The translations under genes were made by a program, and so were the position numbers. A stretch of DNA of 64,000 bases, from assembly GCF_011397635.1 (NCBI RefSeq), contig NC_064770.1, positions 23,554,200 to 23,618,199 on the forward strand, read 5' to 3'. A model generated the notes under the pieces. The model made no database searches, was not told where the DNA came from, and saw nothing but the letters and a program-made list of their open reading frames with translations. Positions 11,801 to 23,800 of this stretch are shown in pieces; position 1 is the stretch's first letter, and each line of letters starts with the position of its first letter. The DNA comes from Epinephelus fuscoguttatus. Its lineage: Eukaryota; Chordata; Actinopteri; Perciformes; Serranidae.

Positions 11801-14800
11801 TGCAACACCATTCAATTATTGCAGATACTGTGAGGTTTAACAACTTTGAGAGACAACAACTAGATTCCTTTTGAGATTATGTCCACATCCTGCTCCTGCT
11901 GGAAAATACTACGCCAAACACCTATTAAGAAATATGACATATTAGCAATTCCTTGCGTGTCCACATGAACACATTCTAGGAGCACAAGATAAAAGGCGTC
12001 ACATGTCGACAATGTTCTTGTCAATTCAGCATCAGTATAATTCATAAAGAGAAACTGTAGTCGTGTAAAAACTTTACATATTAGATTTTGTCACGTCAAC
12101 TTGCTACCAGCCTCCATTGGTTAGCTGCGCGAGACAGTGGGATTGAAAGACAAACTGTTTCAGAAAAATTTAGTTTTGGTGGATCAGATAAACGCCAAAT
12201 TAAACATGGACTCTTGTTCACTCTACTAGTTCTCCCCTTTTCCACAGTACAAGAGAACTGAGACTTGTTCACATTCTTGCGCCTCCCCAGAGTCCCCTTT
12301 TATGTTCTATTATCTACCTGGTTTGCTGCTCCTTGTTTGTTGCTTGAGGGAGCGCTCCAATTCTTAAGACCGAGTTTTATGACCACCCTACACTAAAGCT
12401 CCATTTCCACCAAACACTTTCGGTATGGTACATTTGGAACCAAAAGTAACCCTTCAGACATGGAACCTAGACCCTAGTGTATCCACTGCAAACCGTACCC
12501 TTAAATATGGGCGGGGTTGTTGTCACTCACTGCTCCATCCAGCACTCACTGTATTTCCTCATTACTGGTGACACAGAGGGAAGTCTGCACTTCGTTTATC
12601 GTCCACCGAACAAAATGAAATAAAACAGGCTGCAGTGAGAGTCTCTCTCCATGAGATATCTAAAGATAGCGGGTTTGCGCATTTAGTCCTTCTACGGCAA
12701 GCTCAGAGGTTTACTGTTGCTGTAGCGCGACGCTACGCAACCATTTTTTTTCTCAGAGTGAGGATTAGAATATATGCAGTTCACATTTCCCGGCTGAAAT
12801 TAATATATATAAACGCTTGAAGATCCACTCATTGCTAAAAGTGTATGTAATATGAAAATAAAAGTAATAGTCAAAAGTTGTCACAATTAAATTTAAGGTA
12901 TGTTGATGGATTCACGCTGTCAGCTTAGCATTGAGTGACATTACAAGTTAGCGTTCCACCTTAAAAGTCTCCGGCAGTCCGACCAGTGAATTAGGCTATT
13001 TTTTCTCAGACTCCAGCTGCTGCAAGAGGCAACAAAACATCCTTTCATTTTATAGTTACAGTCTAATAAAACTCTCCACGGTATGAACAGTGGTTACATG
13101 AGCCTCAAAACCAGCCACAACTCAGCCCTGAGCAGAGTGACCGTCCTCTATTGACCAATCAACGGACTGCAGTGTTCACATCTCCACCTTTTAGTACCAG
13201 ATCTGTGTGCTAGGTACCCCAACAGAGGGGGGACCAAAAATGGGGACAGTACAGAACGGCTCCACTGGTACCATCCACAACTTTTCACAGTGGAAACGTC
13301 TTCATCTAAATTTTTTTAGTGTTAGCACTAAAATATCCTTGATTTCAATTAAATTAATTTACTTAAAGACTTGCACTTTTGTATTTGCGCTGTCACTCAT
13401 CCTCTCTCCCCCAGCATGACCATATCATCTCATCAGCTCATTATGCATGTTAGAAGTGTTATATCATATGTTTTATATGATTGCAGTGAAATAGTATTGT
13501 TTTTGTTGTTGTTTTCATACTCCAGCATGCACTTGTGTCGACATACATTAGTTTGTGTTTGAACATTTTATTTGTTGTTGACCATCATTAACATTTTAGC
13601 ACGTTTCCCCCATTTCTGTTCCAGTTTGAATGAGTGGCTGAATCATGATCATTTCAACTGTCACTAACATGTACCTCTGCCTGTGTGTGTATGTGTCCCT
13701 CCGTCTGTCCGCTGCCCATGCTCCGTCCTCGGTTGTTGCCGTGTGCACCGTTTACTCTGCATTCTGCCACCCGTACGCCGGTTTGCCTGTGCTGCTACTG
13801 TGTGTGCTGGCTGCAGTTCACCCAAATATGGCCTTATTGCCGACAGGTATCACTTCTGTGAGAAGTGCTTCAACGAGATCCAGGGCAACAGTGTGACCCT
13901 GGGGGACGACCCGGCACAGCCACAGACGTAAGTGACCAGGCTTGGGTGTCTGAACACCACCTGATGATCTTCTGCGAGTATCAGGCTGTTCTCTCTGGAT
14001 TTTATTTTTGTGGAAAGGGTTTTCAATCACAGGAGCCAACATGAACTTGGTTGTTTGTTTTTCTCTTTTTGGTGCAGCATGATATCAAAAGAGCAGTTTG
14101 AAAAGAAGAAAAATGACATGTTGGACCCTGAGCCGTGAGTACTGTCTGAACAGTCACTTCACTTTGACTCTAATTTAAGAAGGCAGTGATTCTTCACTAT
14201 TTTTCACAAGAAAAGCAGAGAAATAGCAAATTTTTGTCTTTGCCAGGTTTGTTGAATGTAAAGACTGTGGACGAAAGATGCACCAGATCTGCGTGCTGCA
14301 CTACGATGTCATTTGGCCATCAGGGTAAGTCTCACTGAGGCCACTGGACAACTATCCAACTGTTAAAGCATATACAATCCATGTCTGACCTTAACAGAAC
14401 TCTTACTTGCAGAGTATAAACCTCGTCTTATTAGGATTTTTTTGTTGGTGTTTCTGTATGTTGACTCTAAACTGCAGTTTGATCTTCCTTCTTGTAGCTT
14501 TATCTGTGACAACTGTCTGAAGAAGTCCAGCAAAACAAGAAAGGAAAACAAGTTTTCAGCCAGAAGTAAGTGTTATTTGAACAATAAACAGAAACATTTT
14601 ATTTCATTTTCTCTTATTTAATCACACAAAACTGTCATGGGTGAATTCACAAAGAATGGATTGCAGCCGCTGACAGCATTTGTTTTTTGTTTTTTATCTG
14701 ATTGCAATTACCCTTGTGGCAATGTATCAATGTTGCCTTTGCATCAAGATCACCACAGACAGAATTAGCGACGGCAGAAGTAGCACAATCCTCTTGTGAA

Positions 14801-17800
14801 TTTGCCCGTCAGTGTTTCTATTCTGAGAAAAATATTTACACCATTTTGTCTTTGTGTTTGTGCTGATCTATGTAAAGGGTTGCAGTCTACCCGGCTGGGA
14901 ACATACATTGAAGACCGAGTGAACAAGTACTTGAAAAGGCAGAACCACCCAGAGGCTGGTGAGGTGTTTGTGCGAGTGGTAGCCAGCTCGGACAAAACTG
15001 TGGAGGTTAAGCCTGGCATGAAGTCCAGGTAAGGTTCTCACCTGATTTGCTAATAACATTTGCGAAATATGGAATAACATGGTAGTATTCATTGTGTGGC
15101 TGCTTTTTAAATGTTAAGCCCAGCTGGAAACTACATGGCATTCCATTGAAGAACCTTTTATGTGTGAGTGTCTGATCTGTTTGTCTGAAGCTAATCTTTT
15201 ATACTACTAGACCAATCAGCCTCATGTTTTGTGTACACAAATGCTGAATGCTCCAGGACCTCTCATGGTTGCAGTGATTCATTGTTATTGAAGAACCTGT
15301 ATTATTGACAGTTGTCTACTGTCATTGACTGCTGACTCCTCACTGCTTTTAACTGGCTGGTCAGGGCCCCAAGTCTTCAACACAATCATGTAAAAAACGT
15401 ACATAAAAAAAGGCATTTGGAAATTGTCTCAGCTACAAACAAGAAGCCTTACCGTCTCTTTCAGGCCACAGTTCGGCCTTTGTTGTTGCTCAAAAAGTGG
15501 CGTCCGTAGAAAAGTCTGGTCTCATTTCGAAAAGAAGCATCTGCACGGTTATTTTATACCTGATATGTTGTGATACACTGAAGTTAGGCACAATACTAGA
15601 TGAAAAATCTGAAGAAAACTGCACCATGTGCATTGAGTGGCTGCGATCAGCTCCAGTGGCCATGTCACCGCCTGGCAGAGATATGCGCTCTACTGAGTGC
15701 ACTTTTCTAGTTGCATCTGAGAAACGAACCAGGTGAGAAGTTGAGGATTATGTTGGTGCACTTTTAAGAAATGTCCTCATTGATGGTGTATTTTTTTAAA
15801 TCACATCGAATAAATGAGGACGTTTAAAATGATGACAGAAGGAATTGAAAGACGTCAGTAGAGCTTGCAACATGACAAGATTGTGTTAAAGCCATTTTGA
15901 CAATTAAAAGCATTGTTTTTGGGCATTTCGTACAGAAAATAAGCAGAGAGAGATTTCACTGTGGCTGATTCTGATTTTACTCTTCCTCCCTGCCGTATAA
16001 TTAGACTTGTCTTAATTGAAGAAAAGCTGCTAACAAAGTTCCACTAATTCTGTAATAAATATATTTTAATTCCAATAGTGTCTTAAAAATAAAAGTTATC
16101 TGTTATTTTGTTATGTAAAAACTTTTATTGTGAAGCGGCAAAACAAGGAAATGTTGAGTTTTCGAGTAGCAACTTCACACAACTTCTAATACAGCGGATA
16201 GCAAACATGAAACAATAAAATAAAGCAGATATCTTAAGTAAAAACAGGACGCAGGAGAGAAACTAAACTCCGAACCACAGGGATCTCTCTGGCTGGCGAG
16301 ACGCCACCGCTACCTGCTTGAGTGCGGGCGGCCCGGCTTTTGGACCTACTCTGGAGAAGGAGTAGGTGTGCAGCTCCGCATGGCACCGCTCATCTAAGCC
16401 GATAACAGAAACAAAAATCGACTAGACTGGATGCAGCTAAAAGTTACAGAGGGAAAGGACCACAGTATTGTACGTGTGCGACTGCGGTAACTTCATTCAT
16501 CTCTCAGACTGATTTAGTGTTGCTTGTGCAACATACAGACTGATGTCTCACTGTAGACTAATGAACAGACAGATTAAACAGAGGAGCAGCTCTCTGAGTG
16601 ATGCTGGAGAAACTGTGAGTGAGTGTGTGGGGCGGAGCTGTGTGGAGAGTGTGAGAGAGGAGAGATGAACACCATCAGCTGGACTTGAGTAGGCAACGGT
16701 TCAGCATCATAAACCCCTGGGTTACCAGGATGCCCTGAATTAATAAAAGAAAGACCTTCCCCACATTGATCTCTACTGCTGGAAGAATGTAAATGCACTA
16801 AAAATGTACCTTGTGGTTTTCTTGCTCAGCCTTTGCATTCAAAATTAAACTCAGTTGTCCATATATCATAGAAATGAAGTTAGAAAACATGCATGAAAGA
16901 CTTGACCAAGGAAATTATCCATTTCCCTGTCCTCTTCAATGAATTACAAACTGTTGAAGTTAAGTTTTTAAAAGATATAAAAGCTGTAACTTACCTTGTG
17001 CGTCTCTGTTTCTACAGGTTTGTGGACTCAGGCGAGATGGTGGAGAGCTTCCCTTACAGAACCAAAGCACTTTTTGCATTTGAGGAAATAGACGGAGTGG
17101 ACGTTTGTTTCTTCGGCATGCATGTCCAGGAGTACGGCTCTGATTGCCCCTTTCCAAATACCAGGTAAAAAAAAAAAAAAGAGGTGAAGTGAATGATGAA
17201 AGCAGTTTAGTGTATATGTATGTTGCTGTCTGTGCTCATTGATTAAATGTTCCATATTTGCCTTGCAGACGGGTTTACATATCATACCTCGACAGTATTC
17301 ACTTCTTCAGACCACGTGTGCTAAGGACTGCAGTGTACCATGAGATCCTGATAGGCTACCTGGAGTATGTGAAGAAACTGGGGTGAGTTAAGAGTAACTT
17401 TACACACTGCAGCATTCACACAGTTTCAGCTGATAGTGTATGTATTATTGTATCATTCCTGCAAGTGGCTGATAACTCTTGTTGCCCTCAGGTATGTGAT
17501 GGGTCACATCTGGGCCTGCCCACCCAGTGAAGGAGATGATTACATTTTTCACTGCCACCCTCCCGACCAGAAGATCCCCAAGCCCAAGAGGCTCCAAGAG
17601 TGGTACAGGAAGATGCTGGACAAGGCTTTCGCTGAGAGGATCCTACATGATTACAAGGTCAGAAAATGATGGCATCGTCATGTCTTTGTGATGGCAGTGG
17701 GGTGCTTTGTCTCTCAACATTTTCTCATTTATAATTTACAATTTTGCCAGTAGATATAATTGTACAGAGATCAAGTCTGGGCGTCTGTTGAAATAAGGTG

Positions 17801-20800
17801 TCAGTCATTTATTTTTTAAATGAAAACTAATGAGTCTTCTCTAGAGTTTTATGATGTGTGAAAGTTTTCCAACTGGATGTGTTTAAGCAGCAACGTTCCA
17901 CAAGCTCTCTCAGCTTTTTAAATATTCTAAATAAACAAAAGTAAACTCACAAAATGTCAAGAAAGGTAATGATCGTACTCCTGATTTTCTTATTGAAGAG
18001 AAAAAATACAATGACACACCTTCGGAATTCAAGTTTCTCTATTTCACCAAGCTAAGAATAGCTTAACTGCCTTGGTAACGTATAGTACAAAACACTTTAT
18101 TAACCTCAACAGAGACAAAATAAAACTCTTTCCACTGTTCCAACCATCACCAGTTCATGTTTAGACAAAATAATCCATAAACTCATCAAGTTAGACATAA
18201 AGATATACATGTCTCTTTCTCTGCTGTTGCTGTCCTCTTTGTGCTACTGCGTTAGCTCGCTGAACAGGCCTGTTGCTGACTAGTCTCGCATTGCCAAACC
18301 TATCTCCACACTTCATTTTAGCACTGAGCTTTCTGCGTGCTGAGCCATCACCCCCTGAGCAGTGGCTCTCACTTGTTCTGCAGAGCCTTATATTAGCAAA
18401 ATAAAATTACAAAAAACGCCCAAAAAACAACTGGCGATGCACTCAGCCGATAGTTTTCGTCCAGTCAACCAGTCTAGTCAACTCTACAGTAGGGGTGGGA
18501 ATCTCCAGGCACCACATGATTCGATTCAGTTTCAATTCAAAGGGTAACGATTCAATAATAAAACGATAATTGATGTATAGCAGTGCATCAAAATGTTTGA
18601 TTTCAGCACATGATTTATTTTTCTCTTTCTTTTAAACAATAGTAAATTGTATTTTTGGTGATCGATGATTAAATAAACAGATAATTTTACTCGCATACAG
18701 TGTGGCCCTTGTCCAGGTCCCTCTCCCCTTCAGCCCACCTCCATACCCTCACCTTTGAACCAGAGGGTGTCAGTCGGGTTGTATCCATCTATGGATGCTC
18801 ACGCTTGTCCATTGTGGGATATACATATATATGGGATATACGCACACCTGCGTAGGGTCCAGTGTTTGCATACCCTACTGTAATATTTCCCCTGAAACAG
18901 TATGCAATTCACCTTCTATTTAATAACATATGGTCTGCATCCTTTTTATTTTAAAAAGTAAACTGCATTGATGAATGAATGAATTAATCTGAAAGCACCT
19001 CAACATCGGGGGGGCGGAGTGCTCCGCTGTAGCCGCTGTGTTATTTATGTTCTTATCGTGATGCATCTAAGAATCAATATTTCCCCCACCCCTACTCTAC
19101 AGTAGGTTAAAATGTCACACGTAATATCAGTTTATTTTGGTTCAATATTTTATATATATAGTGATGTCTTGATAATTAAGCATCATAACAAGAGAGCGAG
19201 TGCTGTTGGCCTGCAGCCTCCTGCCTATGACTGCATCACGTCCGTACAACACCACAACCCTGAGTGTGATACTGCTTTTATACAACAGATCTACAGGTGC
19301 CTCATCATCCTATCCTAACTATGCAGGCGTCTTTACTTCCCATCGTCCTCTTGATGACCATATATAATTTAACTGAGATGTTATTTGTGAAAACATGGTC
19401 ATCTCTGCAGTGCATAGTTTGTTATGACAACTATTAATGTAGGCTAATGAACAATTAATGTAAGTATGTAGGAGTGATACATGCAAACTTAAAAATCCCA
19501 ATGCTGCTGTAATATCAGCACTCATGGAAACCTCATGTCCAATCAGATTACTTGGTTGTAACTAACTTGTATAATTTTTGTTAACTATTTATTGGTGTTA
19601 TTAACTTGCTGCTGCCTTTGGGGACCTCTCTCTAAAACTATGTGTGAATGATAAATCACATTTGACATCATCTAATCTAACGATAATCTGATCTGAGAAT
19701 AGCTTCATAGAGTTTAGGTCTTTGCACACTGAATCCGTTTTGTTCACTTGTTTTTTTTAATCCGTCACCTGAAAAAAATCATTCCACACAGAAACCGTTC
19801 ACACTGAGTCCGATACGTTTTATTCTGTGTTGTGAAAATTTGCCATACAAGACACTTTTGCTCCTCTGCTCCTATCCACTGGAGACACTGCCCGTGTCTT
19901 GCATTTGGCACCGCGGGTGAACAGGCTGAGCTGTCAATCTTTATCTGTCTGTGTCATCATCATCCTCCACCTGAGTATTATTATCTGACCTGTTGAAAGG
20001 AGGCTATCTGAGTTATGAAAGGATACTGTGTGACCTGTTCTTCTATTCAGTGCGGGGTGTCCTGCTGCCACATTTTCTTGGCCCCGTTTTTGGTCAAGCA
20101 GCTCTTTATAGGCTTTTGACAGATGCGAGAAAAACAACTTAAAAAACTTCTGAAAACTTACATGATGGACAAAAATGACAGACGGAATAAAACGGACTCA
20201 GTCTGCAGAGGCCTTTACATCGAAACATAATGAGCCTGATAGGATGAACTTGTAAATTTAAAGTATTTAAGTATCCTAGACATTCCGATATCGACTGTTT
20301 TTACAATATTTATATTGTCTTTTAGGCCCTTTTCTAAACCAGAGTATTAATATGATTTGAAACATCCTTTTTATGTGTCTTCAAGACAAAGAGTTAGGAG
20401 CTTGTCACTGTGTCCAGTCCAGAAGTGTGCAGTAAAGTGAGGCTCCCCCTTGTGTTTGATAGAGATTATTGCAAAACAAACTGAGAACAAAAACTGGAAC
20501 TCTAAGTCAAGATAAAGTAAAATAATTTAGCTTTACAGTATGCTCCAGTAGGACTGACTTTTTTCCCATATTTGTTTATGTTCATCGTAGTTGCAAAACG
20601 ATCTCACGTTTGAGTTTGTTACGAAAATACTGTTTTAAATTCAACTTTATGAAACTTGACATTATCTTCAAGAGCTGCCTCACTATCTCGCCTGATGGAA
20701 GTCTTGTGCATCTTGTGTTTAGGACATTTTCAAACAGGCGACAGAAGACCGTCTGACCAGTGCCAACGAGCTGCCATACTTCGAGGGCGACTTTTGGCCT

Positions 20801-23800
20801 AACGTACTGGAGGAGAGCATCAAGGAGCTGGAGCAGGAGGAGGAAGAAAGGAAGAAGGAGGAGAACACTGCCTCCTCTGAGACGACAGAGGTGAGTTGGG
20901 TGGATAGGTGGATTTGAGCATTTTGAAATGGGTTTCATGAAAGGAACGCTCTTGTTCGGCCAAAATCAACAGCCTGGCGCTGAGGCCTCTGCTTCACCCC
21001 AGATTTTATCATCCTCAAGTCCTCATTATATAAAAGCTTTCAGCAGCCATTCAGGCATTGTATAACCACTCAGCTTAATTGCATAACCCCATCTTGTCTG
21101 TTGTGCAATCTCTCTCAATGTTCATGTCCGTCTGTTTCAAGGGAGCCCAAGCTGACAGCAAGAATGCCAAAAAGAAGAATAATAAGAAGACCAACAAAAA
21201 CAAGAGCAGCGTCAGCCGCGCCAACAAGAAGAAGCCTGGGATGCCGAATGTAGCCAATGACCTGTCCCAGAAGCTCTATGCCACCATGGAGAAACATAAG
21301 GAGGTGGGAAACCCGAACAGCTACAACAGATTTGTTTGCAATCCATTCCACACAATGAAGTTAACACTTGATACTTTAAACCATGCACATACACAGAACA
21401 GGTTTGTTCTCATTACTGTACTGCATATAGTTACATTAAGTAAGTACACCAGCACGCAGCGGGACTCTTTGGCTTAGATCTCATGTAGGAATTATTTCTG
21501 ACATGGGATGGACAGGGAGTATGTTATAGCACACTTTGACTGTTTCTCCTCCCACTACTTTCTCTAGGTGTTTTTTGTCATCCACCTCCACGCCGGGCCA
21601 GTCATCAACACCCTGCCACCCATTATGGACCCCGACCCTCTGTTGACCTGCGACCTGATGGATGGCCGCGATGCCTTTTTGACTCTGGCCAGAGACAAGC
21701 ACTGGGAGTTCAGCTCACTGCGAAGATGCAAATGGAGCACGATGTGTATGTTGGTAGAGCTGCACAACCAAGGCCAGGACCGCTTCGTGTACACCTGCAA
21801 CGAGTGCAAGCACCACGTAGAGACTCGCTGGCACTGCACCGTCTGTGAGGTAGGGAGTAATGCCAATTTACCAACATGTTTTGAACTCCATAGCCCTTCT
21901 TACACTGCCTGTTCAAGGCGTAAATATCGTGCAGTTATTCTGCCTCTCCGTTCTTTAGAAAAGGTACAATCACGGATTGGGGGTCAGAGTTGCCTCACCT
22001 TTAAGCCGGTAGTGGAAGTAGTAACAGCGCCATATCAACGTTTGTGTAAAAGGGACAGTAGGCAGGACCACAGGCAGGATACGCTGCAGACACGTGTTAA
22101 ATGTCACACAATGGCGGACACTGTTGTGTTTTACGCCATGTCCATCAAGCCTGTTTTGCTTCCACAATGCTGGCATGATATCTAAAATCACACATTTGGT
22201 CAGCATGATACAGCTGTCGTTTGGTTCAGTGTAAAAATGCAAAGGTGGTGTAAAGAAGGGACTTTGTGGCGGCCCTATAGCACGTTCTCTGTAAAAATGG
22301 CTACTGTCTGTTTCAATTTTGGATTAAATGTAAATCTTAACACAACCTTAATGTGGTCTTTCTTACCTTTCAACAGGACTACGACCTATGCATTAACTGC
22401 TACAACGCTAAGGGCCATGAGCACCAGATGGTGAAGTGGGGCCTGGGCATAGATGACGACAGCAATGGTCAGGGCGGAGAGGCCTCCAAGAGCCCTCAGG
22501 AGAGCCGTCGTCTCAGCATCCAGCGCTGTATCCAGTCCCTGGTCCATGCCTGCCAGTGCCGCAACGCCAACTGCTCTCTGCCTTCATGCCAGAAGATGAA
22601 GAGGGTGGTTCAACACACCAAAGGCTGCAAGCGGAAGACCAATGGTGGCTGCCCTGTGTGCAAGCAGCTCATCGCTTTATGTTGTTATCACGCCAAGCAC
22701 TGTCAGGAGAACAAGTGTCCTGTTCCCTTCTGTCTCAACATCAAGCACAAACTCCGTCAGCAGCAGCTGCAGCACAGGCTCCAACAGGCTCAAATGATGC
22801 GCCGCAGAATGGCCACCATGGCTGGAAGGGGTATGCCCATGCCATCGCCACCTACCTCAGCTGCCCCTGACACCCCCAACTCTGTGCAGCAGCCTAATAC
22901 ACCCCAGACCCCCCAGCCCATGCCCAACCAGCCCCAACAACAACAGCAACAACAACAACAGCAGCCACCAATCCCTGCCAACATTGCCCAAGGCTTCCCC
23001 AACAATGGCCGCAGCAGCCAGCCACCAACACCAGTGCCGCAGGGCAAACCAGGGCCTCAGTCATCCCCTCTCCATCAGCAGCAGTCACCTCTGCCGAACA
23101 TGCCACACCAACAGCCGCCTCAGCCACAGCCGCCGCCGCAACAGCAGCAGCAGCAACAGCAGCCGTTGCTGGCAGCCCTGAAGGTGGCCCGACAGATCGA
23201 GATGGTAGCCAAGGCGAAGCAACAGCAACAACAGCAGCAGCAGCAGCAGAATTATGCCATGAACGGGATGCCCATGAACCACCCACGAATGATGGGGCCC
23301 ATGCAGGGCCAGATGCAGATGATGCAGGGGCCACGGGGCCCCCAGGTGATGCAGGCAATGCAGCAGGGCCAGTGGGGTCCAGGGATGCAGAATCCCATGC
23401 AGAATCCCCAGGGTCCGCAGCCGCAGGTCCCTACACAACAAGGCCCCATGGCCCCTCAGCAGGCTCAGGGAAACCCCATGCCCCAGCAGGGCCAGCTCAT
23501 GCCGAGGCCCATGATGCCCCAGCAGCAGGGTCTCCAAATGCCTGGGGTCATGCCTCCCCAGGGGCCCTCACAGCAGGGCATGACACCACAGCAGCAGAAC
23601 ATGCCACGGGGGATACCTGGTAACATCGCCCCGAGTGCCCTGCAGGAATTACTGCGCACCCTCAAATCTCCCAGCTCTCCCCAGCAGCAACAGCAGGTCC
23701 TCAACATCCTCAAGTCGAACCCCCACCTCATGGCCGCTTTCATTAAACAGAGGACAGCCAAATACCAGGCCACCCAGCCGCAGCAACAGCAGCAGGCCCA

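Larger units (their letters stand above)
14878..21849 (+). other. crebbp: crebbp acetyltransferase (HAT) core and autoacetylation loop (exons 24-30)
   Basis: Seven exons encode [15 protein letters not shown] through [75 protein letters not shown] and [14 protein letters not shown]. The lysine-rich regulatory loop follows ([17 protein letters not shown], 21142-21303), then [12 protein letters not shown] and [19 protein letters not shown]. The acetyl-CoA/substrate region with the [15 protein letters not shown] motif is intact. Two local substitutions relative to human are DCPFPNTR for DCPPPNTR and LRRCKWS for LRRSKWS. The 3.06-kb intron before 20723 is rich in mobile elements. Confidence 0.93.
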
